From Conus ventricosus (taxonomy: Eukaryota; Mollusca; Gastropoda; Neogastropoda; Conidae), in NCBI GenBank assembly GCA_018398815.1, contig CM031595.1:56746370-56810369 (forward strand): a stretch of 64,000 nt of DNA, read 5' to 3'. The notes under the pieces were generated by a model, which was not told the origin of the DNA, did no database searches, and saw nothing but the letters and a program-made list of their open reading frames with translations. This document shows positions 24,739 to 36,605 of the stretch, in pieces. The position numbers and the translations under genes are program-made. The first letter of the stretch is position 1; each line of letters starts with the position of its first letter.

Positions 24739-25110
24739 AATGTGTGTGTGTGTGGTGGTGTGGTGTGTGTGTGTGGGGTGTGTGTGTGTGTGTGCGCGCG
24801 CGCGTCCGTACGCGCGCGCGCGGGCGTGTGTGTATGTATGTGTGTGTGTGTGCGCGCGCGCGCGCGCGTATGTGTTTTGGGGTGTGAGTTTTGTATGTGT
24901 TGTGTGTGTGGTGTGTGTGTGTGTGTGTGTCTGTCTGTCTTTTCTTTCAGAGAAGTTAACTATCTCAGGAAAAGTGTGTGTGTGTGTGGTGGTGGGGGGG
25001 GGGGGGGGGGGGGGGGGGTGCGCACGTGCGCGTGTTTGTGTGTGTGTTAGTGGGGATGGATGGGTGGAAAGCAGTTGGGAGAGGTGGTGGAGGGGGGGGG
25101 GGGGGGGGGC
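24738..25110. repeat. (GT)n, (GC)n and poly-G compound tract
   Basis: GT repeats with alternating GC runs (24795-24830, 24851-24868), a second GT run, then G18-class homopolymers at 24995-25018 and 25092-25109. Alternating purine-pyrimidine sequence of this kind can adopt Z-DNA. Confidence 0.92.
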
Positions 25111-25337
25111 AGCAGGGATGGTAGGCAAAGGGGGAGAGAAGCACGAGGATGGAGGAGGTGGTTCCTATCTGAGCAGTACACTGTCGGCACCCCAAACAAC
25201 ACTGTCAGACTGGCATTGAAAAAGAAAACCCCATTAAGTGTCAGCTTTTATCGGGTTCTCTGCACTCGGGAGTGACACCGTAAATCCGGAATCCGATTGA
25301 AAATCTCGATCAATGTGTTTGCTTTCGGTTTTTCCCT

Positions 25338-25360
25338 GTGTGTGTGTGTGTGGTGTGTGT

Positions 25361-25399
<39 letters not shown>

Positions 25400-25425
25400 T
25401 GCGTGCGTGCGCGCGCGCGCGCTCA
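25338..25425. repeat. (GT)n with (GC)n end
   Basis: GT repeats ending in an alternating GC run at 25405-25422. Confidence 0.93.
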
Positions 25426-25689
25426 AGTTTTTAACTCAGTTTCAGTCGGCTGAAATCTACGTTTAAACAAACAACAACAAAAAAAACCCCAAACAAACAC
25501 GAAAAATTAAACCAACTACATAACAAACAAAACAAAAGGATGCAATTACTTCATGCTTCTGCTGTTCCCTATACTGAGTCAAATTGCTTCCCCTTCTCCA
25601 ACATGTACACTCTTGTTTGATTGCGACCCTTGGATATTAGCCGCTTCTGTTTTTTAAACGTAAAACCGCCTCTCCCTTTTTCGTGATGT

Positions 25690-25830
25690 GTGGTGTGTGT
25701 GTGTGTGTGAGTGTGTGGGGGGGGGGGGGGGTGGGGGGGGGGGGGGGGGGGGGGGGGGGTGGGGGGGGGGGGGGTGGGGGGGTGGGGGGGGGGAGGAGGG
25801 GTGGAAGGGAGGGGGGGTGGGGGGGAAAGG
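25690..25830. repeat. (GT)n then poly-G field
   Basis: A GT run followed by about 110 bases of nearly pure G. Glycine- or proline-rich frames here are artefacts. Confidence 0.93.
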
Positions 25831-25834
25831 AACA

Positions 25835-27358
25835 AAGATGGAGGGTCGTGTGGAGGATCTCCAAGTAAAAAATTGTAAGGCAGGATTTATGATAGGTCAT
25901 GAGGCTGCACCCATGCACACCTCCTAAAAGAATGAGGATGCTCCATGGTGCACAGGACGTGTGTTAAGCCACTCAGCCTTCAGTCACCCCTTCTTGTTGG
26001 CCTTGGGTTTTAATGACGTGAGGCAGAAACAAAGGACTGTCACGCAATGTGGATTCGTCACTTAAACCCTGTCGTACTTGCACATCAAGGTAGAACGTGA
26101 TCAATCTTTTTTTCCGCCAGACTTTTTATTTTGTGCGGAAAAGAAAGCAGATGACAACTGACAACCACGTTTTGGCTTTGTATACACACAGCAGCCACAA
26201 ACTGTGTCTGAAATGATGATGACAGCGTCGTAAGAGATGACAATGGAAACAGACCAGCACTATATATATACTAGAAATGCTGGATTCAAAAACAGCTGAC
26301 GTCAACATAGTTTCAAAAGAAGTGCCGAGGGGCTCGGAGCACCTAGAACACTCCGGCAGGGATGCCAACCGCTCCCTTGCCTTTAAACAGATTTATCTCC
26401 TTGTGTTTTCTGCCCGTCAAGGATCAAAGTGCCAAGTAAGTTCAATTCGAATAACATCTTACTGTTCTGTAAATGAAAACCAAATAAAACCACTAGCTGC
26501 TGGCACATTATTATTTTGATTACACGAATCGAACCCGAATATTCGACAGAAAGAAGCTTCCTGTCAAAGGGACGAAATTCTGTTCTCGTTTTTGACAGGG
26601 ACCCAATTCCCTCGCTACGCCAACCCTACCACCCCCTCCCGACAGCTCCCCCGTAGTGTTTTTATGGCCAGGGTGGTATTGAAGCGTGTTAGGCCGGCTG
26701 GCGTTTCTTTGACGCAGTTTGTAACCTAAAAATATTCTCTCTCGCTATATACGCCATCAGCATTTTTCGCCAATTTCCGAAATGTACTCGGTGTCTTGAG
26801 CATAATATGATAGTGCAGCGTGCATGGATCCAGTTGTTTCCAGACAGTGATGGCTTGCCTTCATCTTTACAAACTTTCTGTTTAGAACACCTTGTCTTTT
26901 AACGGCGTCATGGGCTCCTGAGACAATGATTTCACTATTCCACTCAGTGTGACGCTTCCGTTGAGATATCAAACCAAACCTCGCGGTGGAGGGTATGTGG
27001 TATCGTTTTCTAAGAATGCGACAGTATGTTGTTGTCGTTGTCTGTTTTATTTTCTTATTTTATTTTGATATTTCCGTTTTAAAGAGTTGGCTTAAATTTG
27101 GCGTCGAGTTCTCTTTTCGCATGTAGCGTTGGTCGAGAGAGAAAATGTTGGTGTTACATAGTCAGTGTCTGTGTTCTTGCAGCCCGCAAAAAACGTAGTC
27201 AAGAGGCATTTTGGTAGAGAGTCTAATTGGGTGCTACACCGGAGCCATTGAATGCGGACCTTGAGTGGCATCTGCGTACGATCGTTTTGGCTGTGTTTTA
27301 TCTTAAACGGTGCTGGGCTGGACAAAAGGGATATGGTGGTGGGTGGGTGTGGACGGGT
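25835..27358. other. No gene seen
   Basis: Mostly unique sequence. The minus strand near 26524-26550 carries gggttcgattcg, which looks like a tRNA-type B box, but no cloverleaf or A box could be matched, so it is at best a SINE relic. Frames of 70-100 codons (26126-26368, 26277-26519, 26757-26972) are unrecognised and have no convincing splice context. Confidence 0.4.
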
Positions 27359-27900
27359 AAAAAAAAAAAAAAAAGGGTACGGGGCTAGTGGCAAAAGCTC
27401 CGGAATGCGGATTTTTTCTTTCCGCGTGCAAAACGCCCATCCAGGAGCGGATCACACACACACACATCACAAACAGCACACACACAACACACACAGAGAG
27501 TGGGGGGAGGGGAGGGGAACCGAGGAAGGGAGGAGAGGAGAAAGGGAAAGGGGGAGGCAAAGGATGGGTGGCTTGGTGGTTGAGGTGGTTTGGGGGGGGG
27601 GGGGGGGTGTAAGGGTTTAAGCCGATCCGGATCCCACCATCACCCTTCTTCCTTCACCCCCCCCCTCCCCTTCATCATCCCCCACCCACCCGCTCCTCGC
27701 GCGCTCCCCCACTCCGGAACAGGAGAAAAAAACAAAATAAAAAGAAGGAAAAATCTGAACCCACACCGTCTGCATTTAATCCATGCAGAACAAACAAGCA
27801 ATTTTTTTTCTTTTTTTTTTTTTCTGATGAAATTCTGTGAAAACTTCAACAGCATTGGAGACTTTCTCCGTTCCCTCACCCCCCCTGCTCCTTTGTCTCC
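27359..27900. repeat. A-, G-, AC- and C-rich simple-sequence cluster
   Basis: A tract at 27360-27374, short AC repeats at 27452-27496, G-rich at 27500-27606, C-rich at 27654-27712 and a T tract at 27799-27823. Confidence 0.85.
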
Positions 27901-28077
27901 CATCCCAACCTGTCTTCCGTCGTCCCTTCACCCCCCGTACCGCTCAGCAAATCTTTGTGTGGAATAGGGTCCATTCGCCTGACGCGGTATTCCTCTCCCC
28001 CACTCCGTCCCCACCTCCGTCCTTTCCCATTCCCACCGCCTTCCCGCTCTCGCAGAAAATTATTTAGTTTTGTTACT

Positions 28078-28211
28078 TCCCCCCCCCCCACCCCGCCCCC
28101 CCCCCGTTGAGTTTTTGTTTTTATGTATGTTTGCATGATTGATTTTTCTCTCACTCTATCTCTCTCTCCTCTCGTCATCGGTCCTCACTCTCTCTCCTCT
28201 CCATCCTCTCA

Positions 28212-28242
<31 letters not shown>

Positions 28243-28440
28243 CTTTCTGTCTCTCTCCTGTCTCTCCTCTCTCTCTCTCTCTCCCCTCGCTCTCTCTCTC
28301 TTCCCTCTCTCTCTCTCTCTTCTCCTCCTCTCCTCCTCTCTCTCTCTCTCTCTCTCGTTCTCTCTGCTCTCTCTGTTTGTTTTTTTGTGTGTTTGGTGTG
28401 GTGTTGTGTGTGTTGGTTGTGTGTGTGTGGGTGTGTGTGT
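28078..28440. repeat. C tract, (CT)n and (GT)n
   Basis: C-rich at 28079-28105, long interrupted CT repeats at 28145-28372 and GT-rich at 28385-28440. Confidence 0.92.
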
Positions 28441-29780
28441 TCTATCCCCCTAGTTTTAAATGTTTAATTCTTAACTTTAAAGAACTTTTTACAGTTTCAC
28501 ATAGGTGATTATCAATCTTACGTGGACGATAATAAAAATTTTAATGAAATCAGTATCCTCCGCAACAATTCCATTCATCATAGTTGTATAAAAACTTTGA
28601 TGCAGGAATGTCCACTTTGTGCTCAGTGGTGGCGTAAATATGTTGAACGTTTTGTACTATTGTTTAATGTACACGGTATTTCAAGTAGAAAGAGAACCTT
28701 ATTCATATGGGGAAGGGGGGGGGGGGGGGGGGGGGGGGAGGGGAGGGAAAGCCCTGACCACTATTTCTCTTTTGCTTTGCTTCCTCCCCCACTTTTCCCT
28801 CCCTCCCGCTTTCACGTCAGCCTCCAGCTGTTTGGTGACTGTTTCTTAAGACTTCATCTTAAAGGTTAAATATCTCTTCACAGAAGTGTGTATACGATGG
28901 TAACAGCGTTAAAAAAAACGGATGCGCATATAGGCATATGTATTAAGTACGCGTGATATTTAGTGCCCCCTTTAGACCATATCTGATGTTTGTTTAGTGT
29001 TTTAATCGTCTCCAGTTTTAGAGACGGGTAGTCTCAGACAGAGAGACGCGGACAAGCCATCCGCGGAATCACGCTCATTCCTACTGACTTGAGCCGCGGG
29101 CTGGCTTCTCTCGCACGTGGCGCGCCGTGCTGTCGAGTAATTCCACCTACTTTGCTATTACATTACTTTCCCCTATCACCACCTCAGCCAAGCGCCCCGC
29201 TTCTCCTTCCCGCCACAGCAATTCGGTCTCTGAGGGTCGTGGACTAGTAGCGAAATGCTCATCCCAGTAACAACCTAACACAGTTATATACTCTCTCTCT
29301 TTCTTCTCTCTCTCTCTCGCTCTCGCTCTTCTCGCCTCTCTCTGTTTGTTTTAAAGAGTTGCAGGGTACCCCAGCCCTCCGATTTTATCCCTTGTGTTGT
29401 AGACTGGGCAAAGCGCGGAATACCATGCCGGTATTTGTTTTGTTGTTTGCTTGTTTGTTTTCTTCTGAAGTGTAAATGAAGTAAGTTTTGCTGGGGTCAC
29501 TCTTCTGTCCTGAACCGCTCACCTAACAAAGACCGACGTGACCTTCCACTGCCCATCTCATTTCGTCTTCCAGCTTACAATCTAAACCAACACATTTGTA
29601 ACGAAGAGGCATGATTACAGATGACCTTGGTTCAGAGACACACAGAGACACGATGAAGAACGGATCCGGAGGGGGACGATGGTAGAGGTGGATCGCCACA
29701 CCTAGTCGCCCACCTGCGAATAGCTGTTATTCAATTCTAATACAAAAACACGCTGCTTCCAGCCTGATTTGTCCCAATGG
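28441..29780. other. No gene seen; poly-G at 28708-28745
   Basis: Unique sequence with a G homopolymer and a (CT)n at 29290-29345. A frame at 28522-28720 has no recognised relative. Confidence 0.4.
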
Positions 29781-29789
29781 ATAATTCAC

Positions 29790-29868
29790 TCCTCTCTCTC
29801 TCTATCTCTTCTTCTCTCTCTCTCTCTCGCTCTCACCTCTCTCTCTCTTCTCTCTCTCTCGCTGCTGT
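29790..29868. repeat. (CT)n microsatellite
   Basis: Interrupted CT/CTCG repeats. Confidence 0.92.
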
Positions 29869-29982
29869 AAATCCACTTTATTCGTTTGTCAATTTTTTTG
29901 AGGTACGAAAGTTACACTGTGCAATAGCTCTTCCTTGTGTTTGGTTGTTTTCTTTTTGGAATTATTGTTGTTGTTTTTTCAG

Positions 29983-30155
29983 GTCAAGCTGCTTCACACC
30001 GTCAGTTTCACATTCACTGTCGCCTAGTGAAGATAGCCGCCTGTATTCTACCAAGCCACAAAAATCTGTCACTTACTGGTATCGTGTGCCTTCGTGTACC
30101 GTGGAAATGGGGACTCGTATACGTCGCATGCATCTATGTAGAAACTGAGGAATAA
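29983..30155 (+). CDS. Candidate terminal exon, unrecognised
   Basis: A strong acceptor-like sequence (ttgttgttttttcag, ending 29982) precedes an open frame of about 57 codons that starts with QAASHRQFHIHCR and runs to a TAA at 30153-30155. An AATAAA overlaps the stop (30150-30155). Acceptor, open frame and poly-A signal together could mark a last exon on the plus strand. No domain is recognised and no upstream exon was found. Retroelement tails nearby could explain the signals. Weak call. Confidence 0.22.
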
Positions 30156-30184
30156 ATGAGATATGAAAATGAAGACTGATATTT

Positions 30185-30440
30185 TAATGGTACGGGAAAC
30201 GACTGAATGAGCGCCAGTAGGCTGCTCTTCGCCGGCTCGACCTGGTAAGGCAGCCCGTTCAGGAGTGAGTATGTGTTTTATTGTAAAGCGCTTAGAGCTG
30301 GTCGGGACCGAGATAGGCGCTATATAAATACCCAATAATAAAATATAATATACATTAATGATAATAATAATAAGAATAAGAGAATAATAATATTAATAAT
30401 AATATAATAATAATATAATAATAATAATATACAATTTCCG
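30185..30440 (+). mobile_element. LINE/SINE 3' end with (ATA)n tail
   Basis: The sequence tgtaaagcgcttagagctgg (30281) is followed at 30316 by aggcgctatataaata and then about 100 bases of AT-rich (ATA/ATAAT)n repeats. This arrangement is the conserved 3' tail of L2/CR1-like LINEs and SINEs that share it. The upstream 90 bases (30190-30280) may belong to the element but show no clear tRNA promoter. Confidence 0.55.
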
Positions 30441-30671
30441 GCGTTTATACTTACTGGTTTTTTTTTCTCTCTCTGTCTTAATCTAGTCGACTACCTGCAT
30501 GTGAAGTCAGAGGTTTATTATCTGTACTGGCGTTATCTTCTTTAGAAGATCTCGTATATTGTCATCATTTACGTCCCTCTGTGTTAACTGTGGGCTCCGC
30601 CTCTATTTCTGGCTCGTCAACCAGATATTGGGTTCGGTCTTTTCAGTTTGTCTTTCGTCTGCCCACCCCCC

Positions 30672-30765
30672 CCCCAACCTCTCTCTTCTCTCCTCTCTCT
30701 CTCTCCTCTCATTCTCTCTCATCTCTCTTCTCTCTCTCTTCCTCTCTCTCTCTCTCTCTCTCGCC
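30672..30765. repeat. (CT)n microsatellite
   Basis: C tract then interrupted CT repeats. Confidence 0.92.
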
Positions 30766-32725
30766 TCTTCATATAAACATGATTTTAAAGTGCATTGTTC
30801 ATTACTTTTATTATACGTGTTTTTTGACTATTGGTTTGTGATTTTTTTTTAAATCCTTTATCATTATCACATCGCGTTACGGAGTTCGTTGTTTTTTTTT
30901 ATTTACCAGTTTTATTATGCTTTATTCTTTGACTGTTGTGTTAGTTTTAATTTGTTTATTTGTATATTATCATCAACTACTTATAGAGTTTCTTTTTTTT
31001 CACAATTGTATTAATACTTTATTCTTGACTATTGTGTAGTTTTTTACTTGTTGGTATGGGGGTGATCCACACCACCAGCGTTTCTTCCTGAGCAATATGC
31101 GAAGAAGCCTTCATGCGTATTCTTTTCCTTCAGTTAAAAATACTCTGCTCTGTCTCGGTCGTCTTCTGTCTGTCTGGTCTGCGTCCTGTCTGTCTGGTCT
31201 CTCTCTCTCTCCTCCTCTCTCTCTCTCCCATCGTCTCTCAATCCTCTCTCGATCTCTCTCCTCTCTCTCGCTCTCTCTCTGTCCGCGGCGCGCGCGCGTG
31301 CTTCTCGTTCTCATTCAGACCTTTCAAAAAAGCAAGCTAACAAACAAACAAAAAACCATAGAAATGTACGTCTCTCAGCCTTGCAAATTATAATACCTAA
31401 TTCGTGGTTTGAAAACATCTTGAATTGAGCAAACTGATAAAGGGGTTAGGCGTCCCCTTTTCATAACATTAATTCCATAGTGGGATCATTTATCAAACTG
31501 TTGGCCGGGGGAATGGAAGAAAATGTATCCAGCCGAGAATCGAATGTTGTTATGGTTTGGAAGAAAAGGGAGAGAAACGTTGGTATCGGAACATGATAGA
31601 AGTTCTTTCCTTCGCAGGGGCGATTTCGGTGTTGATCATTGTCGTGGGAAGACATATCGTCCTTCCTCGGCTTTTCAACCACGCCCATAGTAGTGCCCGC
31701 GGCATGTAATCCTCGACAAAAAATGAAAATAGAGACGAAGGTTACAGTAGTGTTTAAAGACTATTTTTTGAAAAGAAAAGACATCATCCTTGACGTAATA
31801 TGCTTAATTGTAGTATTTTTTTCGGATCAACTTGAGGTTCACCAGTCACAAGACGAAGTTAGTGTAATGACTTTACATGATAGATATGTTCATATTGGTT
31901 TTGCACCTGGTCGAATAACAGCAGCATTATAGTATTTGTTTGTCCAATTAATATACCTCAGAATGGAAAAGAAATTTGTTAATATGCCCCTACCTGAAGA
32001 TCGCAAAAAGAAAGAAAGGATTATTAATGGTTGCCAAGTTTGAAAAGTCATGTTTGCAGAATGTAAGAGAAAGAAGCATTTCTATGTTGGTTATAGGAGG
32101 AGCTTGTTTGACTAGTCGTAATTGCCACATGATTACGACGCCTATGCAAAAGAACGCACATGAAGTTCGTTGTTCTTCATGCTATGAGTACCGCTGATTT
32201 TGGTTAACTTAAAATCATTGGCGTTTTTGTTACTGATATTAGCAGTGGTGGGTGTGGGTTTTTCTTATTTAAAAGAAAAGAAATTATTCATTATTTCAAA
32301 AACAATTCGGCTTCTGCTCAGGGGAACAGGCTAAAACACTGATCACCACAAGAGAGGATCAGAAGACTACATCACCTGACTGGTTTTTTGTTGTTGATTA
32401 TTATTGTTTTGTTAAAGAATAAACCATAAGGACGAACTATGATTATGAAAGCGATATTGTGGAGTTCCGTTCTGATTGACACTGCATGACATGGCTGTAC
32501 ATGGCTGTACTTTTACGCTTCCTTTCCATAATCAACTGAATCCCTTGCCCGAGACTTACAACACGTGCATGTTGACAATTTATTCGAGCAACTCTCTTAA
32601 AGACGCATTCCCTTAATTATTGGACGAAATTCGACTTGTGGTTCATGCTCTTCCCACTGAGGTCATAGTTTCTCTCAACTCTGATTAATACGCCGACAGA
32701 GGGGCCAAAAGTTCCCATAAATGAT
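30766..32725. other. No gene seen; (CT)n at 31198-31285
   Basis: AT-rich sequence. The frame at 31639-31932 (97 codons) and its minus-strand partner are unrecognised. No splice-supported exon could be assembled. Confidence 0.4.
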
Positions 32726-32727
32726 AA

Positions 32728-32805
32728 CCTCTGAGTGGGACGCGAACACACGCCATCGCGGCGGCCGATGTGGTGGTAGCGTAGCGGGGAGAGGGGGTGA
32801 CTGGC
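32728..32805 (-). mobile_element. Possible tRNA-derived SINE relic
   Basis: The minus strand reads gtgtgttcgcgtcccactca (32731-32750 region), which resembles a tRNA B box followed by a SINE body. An A box is not clearly present. Weak. Confidence 0.25.
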
Positions 32806-33128
32806 ATCGAACTGGGGTGGAGACTGTTGTTGTGAACGGGGATGTGTAATTTGATGGGTGTAGTGAGGATTAATAGTTTGCGGTTGAAAGTGAAGAAGTG
32901 TAATACTGAGTGTTTAAATGGTGGTGATGAATTATTGTTTCGACATTGAGGTAATCATTGTTGATAATGTGGTTGTGGTAAGGTAGTTTTTTCTTTGTTT
33001 ATTTTATGCGTGGTTATAATATATTGTTTGTTTGTTTCCTGGCTGACGTATTTAACTGATGTGGTGCAGTGGATAGTTCAGTGTGAAACGATGAGATTGA
33101 TAGTTAACAGTTAGTGTTGGAGACACGG
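32806..33128. other. No gene seen
   Basis: G/T-rich unique sequence without coding signal. Confidence 0.4.
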
Positions 33129-33199
<71 letters not shown>

Positions 33200-33321
33200 C
33201 ACACTCCTCCTCTCTCTCGTCTCTCCTCTGTCTGTCTCTGTCGTGGGTCTGGGGTCTTGTCTGTCGTCTCGCGCTCTCTCTCTCCCACACACACAGACAC
33301 ACATGCACGCACGCACACACA

Positions 33322-33361
<40 letters not shown>

Positions 33362-33721
33362 CACACAACACACACACACACACACACGCACACACACTCA
33401 CACACACACACCCACACACACACACACACACACGTACACGCGCGCGTCGCGCGCGACACACATACAATGGCATTTTAACGCAATATTCTCAAACACTAGA
33501 TCCTGTTTTGAAAACTGGGGTGAAGATCCTTCTTCTGGTACACACGGTGTTAAGGAAACAAAGGATTCACAATCCTGCTTTTCCTCTCGATTTAATGTTA
33601 AAGCGCTCTCTCTCTCTTCTCTCTCTCGCTCTCACTCTCTCTCTTCTTCTCTCTCTCGTTTTCTCTCCTCTCTCTCTCTCTCGGTCTCACACACACACAC
33701 ACACACATCACACACACCCAC

Positions 33722-33754
<33 letters not shown>

Positions 33755-34001
33755 ACACGTACACGCGCGCGCGCACCACTACTCATACAGATGCATTTTA
33801 ACGCAATAGTCTCAAACACTAGATCCTGTTTTGATAACTGGTGATAGATCCTTCGTCGGGGAACACGGTGTTATGATACAAATGATGTCACATACTCGTT
33901 TTCTCGAGTTAGATGTTGAAAGCTCTCTCTCTCTCTCTCTCTCTCTCGCCTCTCGCGCTCTCTCTCGCTCTCCTCTCTCTGTCTGGCTCTCATCTCTCTT
34001 G

Positions 34002-34034
<33 letters not shown>

Positions 34035-34050
34035 GCTCTCTAATCACACA

Positions 34051-34093
<43 letters not shown>

Positions 34094-34332
34094 CACACAC
34101 ACACACACGTCCGTATCACATGTCTCCTGCTCACGGGCCACAACTCCCCTGGGACACACACACGCCTGCGCGCACCATGCTCCCCACACGCGCGCGTGCG
34201 CGCGCACGCAGCACGCATACAGATATAGAAGAACTCTCGCGCTCGCGGGAACACACACACACTCTCACACACACACACACACTCACACACACACACACAC
34301 TCTCTCCTCTCTCTCTCTCTCTCCTCGTCACT

Positions 34333-34392
<60 letters not shown>

Positions 34393-34530
34393 CTCTCCCT
34401 CTCTCTCTCTCTCTCACTCACTCACTCACTTACACTGTCACACACACACACACACACACACACACAACACACAACACAACACAACACAACACAACTCAAA
34501 CACAACACAACACAACACAACACAACACAA
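33129..34530. repeat. Compound (AC)n/(CT)n/(CG)n array with an internal tandem duplication
   Basis: Long AC runs (33132-33196, 33300-33440, 33690-33755, 34045-34110, 34255-34395, 34440-34465) alternate with CT runs. Two roughly 320-bp units (about 33270-33610 and 33611-33930) each consist of CT repeats, AC repeats, an alternating CG run and about 150 bp of matching unique sequence with the core aacactagatcctgttttga. The end (34466-34530) is an (acaac)n-type repeat. Confidence 0.88.
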
Positions 34531-35422
34531 CCACTGAAGGCATGGCGGACACGGGGTTGTGAGGCGTGGGGTGGCGAAACACAACGCCTGACAACGGATA
34601 TACGCGACACAAGCTTGGTTACTATTTACCCGGCGCCGGGGTGTGAATGACGTGTTGAACTGGTGAGTGTTGTGTGTGTGTGTTGTGTGATAGAGAAAGC
34701 GAGCTTGCGTGTGTAGCCCGGTACACTGCTACTGTTCTACACGGTGCCCAATATCTGATTGTGTACTACACACACAACACAACTCACCACACCACCACAC
34801 ACACACACACACACTACAAATCCAAGCGTGTTTCAGAGAAGGTTTTAAAAAGGACCACCGTGCATTTTTTTTTAATGGATTGTGAGTCAAGCCGCTGTGA
34901 AACGCACCTGGGGCAAAAAAAAAAACAACCCCCGAATATTTTTCTTGGTTTTGTTTTTTCTGGTGGTTTTGTCATGGGTGAGATGTAACTTGTTTAAAGT
35001 AAGATCCAAGTGCCATAGAAAAGGCTGAGTGTGCAACCGTTTCTAACAGTGATGATGATTTATATTATTAAATTGTTATTATCATTAATTATCATTTTTA
35101 TCTATTTCATTGGAAATTATTTATGTCTGTTTTAATTTTTCTTTCCACATAAAGTTACGTGCCGACAACCCTGCGAGCTTGTATCTTGGTCTTTTGTTCT
35201 TCTTGGCTGTCCTTTCCCTTTTGCTCCGTTAACTTCGTTTTAACACTTGGATTATTGAGGTGCCATATTTAAAGTTCATTTTTGGTCTCACACGTGCATG
35301 CACATACGCTCGTACACAATTAATGTATGTAATGTAAAAATGATATTGATAGAGCGCTTTACCTCACGAAGCCCAAGCGCATATTACAGAAAACATATAA
35401 AATACTAATTCTGACGTCAAAG

Positions 35423-35453
<31 letters not shown>

Positions 35454-35759
35454 ACCACACTCACACACACGCAAAGACACACACACGCAGACAGACACAT
35501 GACGATATGATGTTTGTTTGTTCTGTACACAATCAGATATTGGCACGTGTAGACAGTAGCAGTGTACCGGGCTTTACATCACGCAATCTCGCTTCTCGAT
35601 CACACACCACACAGCACACACTCACGACAGAGTTTCAACCACGTCTTCACACCACGGGGCCGGTTAGTGGACAAAGAGCTTGTGTCGCGTAATCCGTTGT
35701 TCAGCGTTGTTTTCGACAACCCACGCCTCACAACCCCGTGTCGCCCATGCCTTCAGTGG
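34531..35759. mobile_element. Inverted-repeat element with ~237-bp arms
   Basis: The left arm, 34531-34768, matches the reverse complement of 35524-35759. For example ccactgaaggcatggc at the outer left pairs with gcccatgccttcagtgg at the outer right, and tacacaatcagatat (35526) pairs with atatctgattgtgta (34751). The arms are diverged. The spacer of about 755 bp holds AC repeats, an AT-rich stretch and a minus-strand LINE/SINE-type tail (about 35335-35385), but no open transposase frame. This fits a non-autonomous foldback or terminal-inverted-repeat transposon, or an old inverted duplication. No clear target-site duplication was found. Confidence 0.7.
35335..35385 (-). mobile_element. LINE/SINE 3'-tail-like sequence
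   Basis: The minus strand carries gcgcttgggcttcgtgaggt followed by aaagcgctctatcaatatca, a variant of the paired aagcgc/gcgctatat tail motif seen at 18.6, 30.3 and 58.2 kb. Confidence 0.4.
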
Positions 35760-35770
35760 CCCGACGAGCC

Positions 35771-35803
<33 letters not shown>

Positions 35804-36052
35804 CCATCCTTCCCTCCCTTCTCAACGTTTCTTCCACCTCGCGTCATATACAGCCTGTACAACCCCACACTATGGTGCAAACTTGCCCGGCCTCACCCGG
35901 TGACGCTGGGGAGTCAGTCATGGCATATTCATGAGCCGTTCCGGCCAACCACTTGCCGTCCTTGGTCCTGGTTGGGTGGCGGTAGGTGAGGGGGCGGGGC
36001 TTCACCGCCGGCCGTTGAACGTTAGTTTGCCTGTTGCTTTTGGAGACGTGAA

Positions 36053-36083
<31 letters not shown>
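35771..36083. repeat. C tract (35771-35802) and G tract (36051-36082)
   Basis: Two complementary homopolymers about 250 bp apart that could fold back. The sequence between is unique and has no recognised gene. Confidence 0.85.
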
Positions 36084-36084
<1 letters not shown>

Positions 36085-36527
36085 TTTGCGCAATCTCAGG
36101 GTTGTACGGCGGGTAATTCATCATTACCCTCCCCGCCCACCCCCTCCCCCATCCCCATCTCGCCCACACCCACGTCCAACGCCTCCTCTGCCTTCTCCTG
36201 TATTTCCCCCCTCCCCCTCCCAGCCTCTCTCTCCTTTTCCTCTTCTCCTTTGCGGAATGGCGAGAGGTGAGCGAGAGCGTCAGTGCGGAGTAAAGCCGAT
36301 TCATGTAACAGTGGTCTGACAGCAACACGTTTTCTTGTTCTTCTCTTCCTAAACGTTTTTTTTCTCTTCGTTCTTTTCGTCTTTCTTTTGCGGATAACGC
36401 GCGTGATCGTTTAAATAAGCGCCGGAAAGAGGAACAGCGAAATTGAGTCAAAGCTGACCTTTTTTTTTTTTGCTTGGTCGTTTTTTTAAAATTATCAAGT
36501 TGGCCATGTGTTGTTTGTTCCAATCAG

Positions 36528-36605
36528 AGCCGAAGATGACTGGCCATATTGAAAAGGTGACGATCGAGGCAATTTGGCGGCGGGGAAACTGGAATGGTTT
36601 CACAG
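36528..36605 (+). CDS. Candidate internal or first exon, unrecognised
   Basis: An open stretch follows an acceptor-like caatcag (ends 36527) and ends at an excellent donor, CAG|gtgagt (36606). From the ATG at 36536 it reads MTGHIEKVTIEAIWRR and then GNWNGFT, leaving one base into the next codon. Composition looks more protein-like than surrounding frames, but no family is recognised and the acceptor's pyrimidine tract is weak. No partner exon was identified within the surrounding repeats. Confidence 0.25.

Noticed and set aside
26520..26555. tRNA gene (gggttcgattcg on minus strand)
   Set aside because: No acceptor stem, D arm or anticodon arm could be folded around the B-box-like word.
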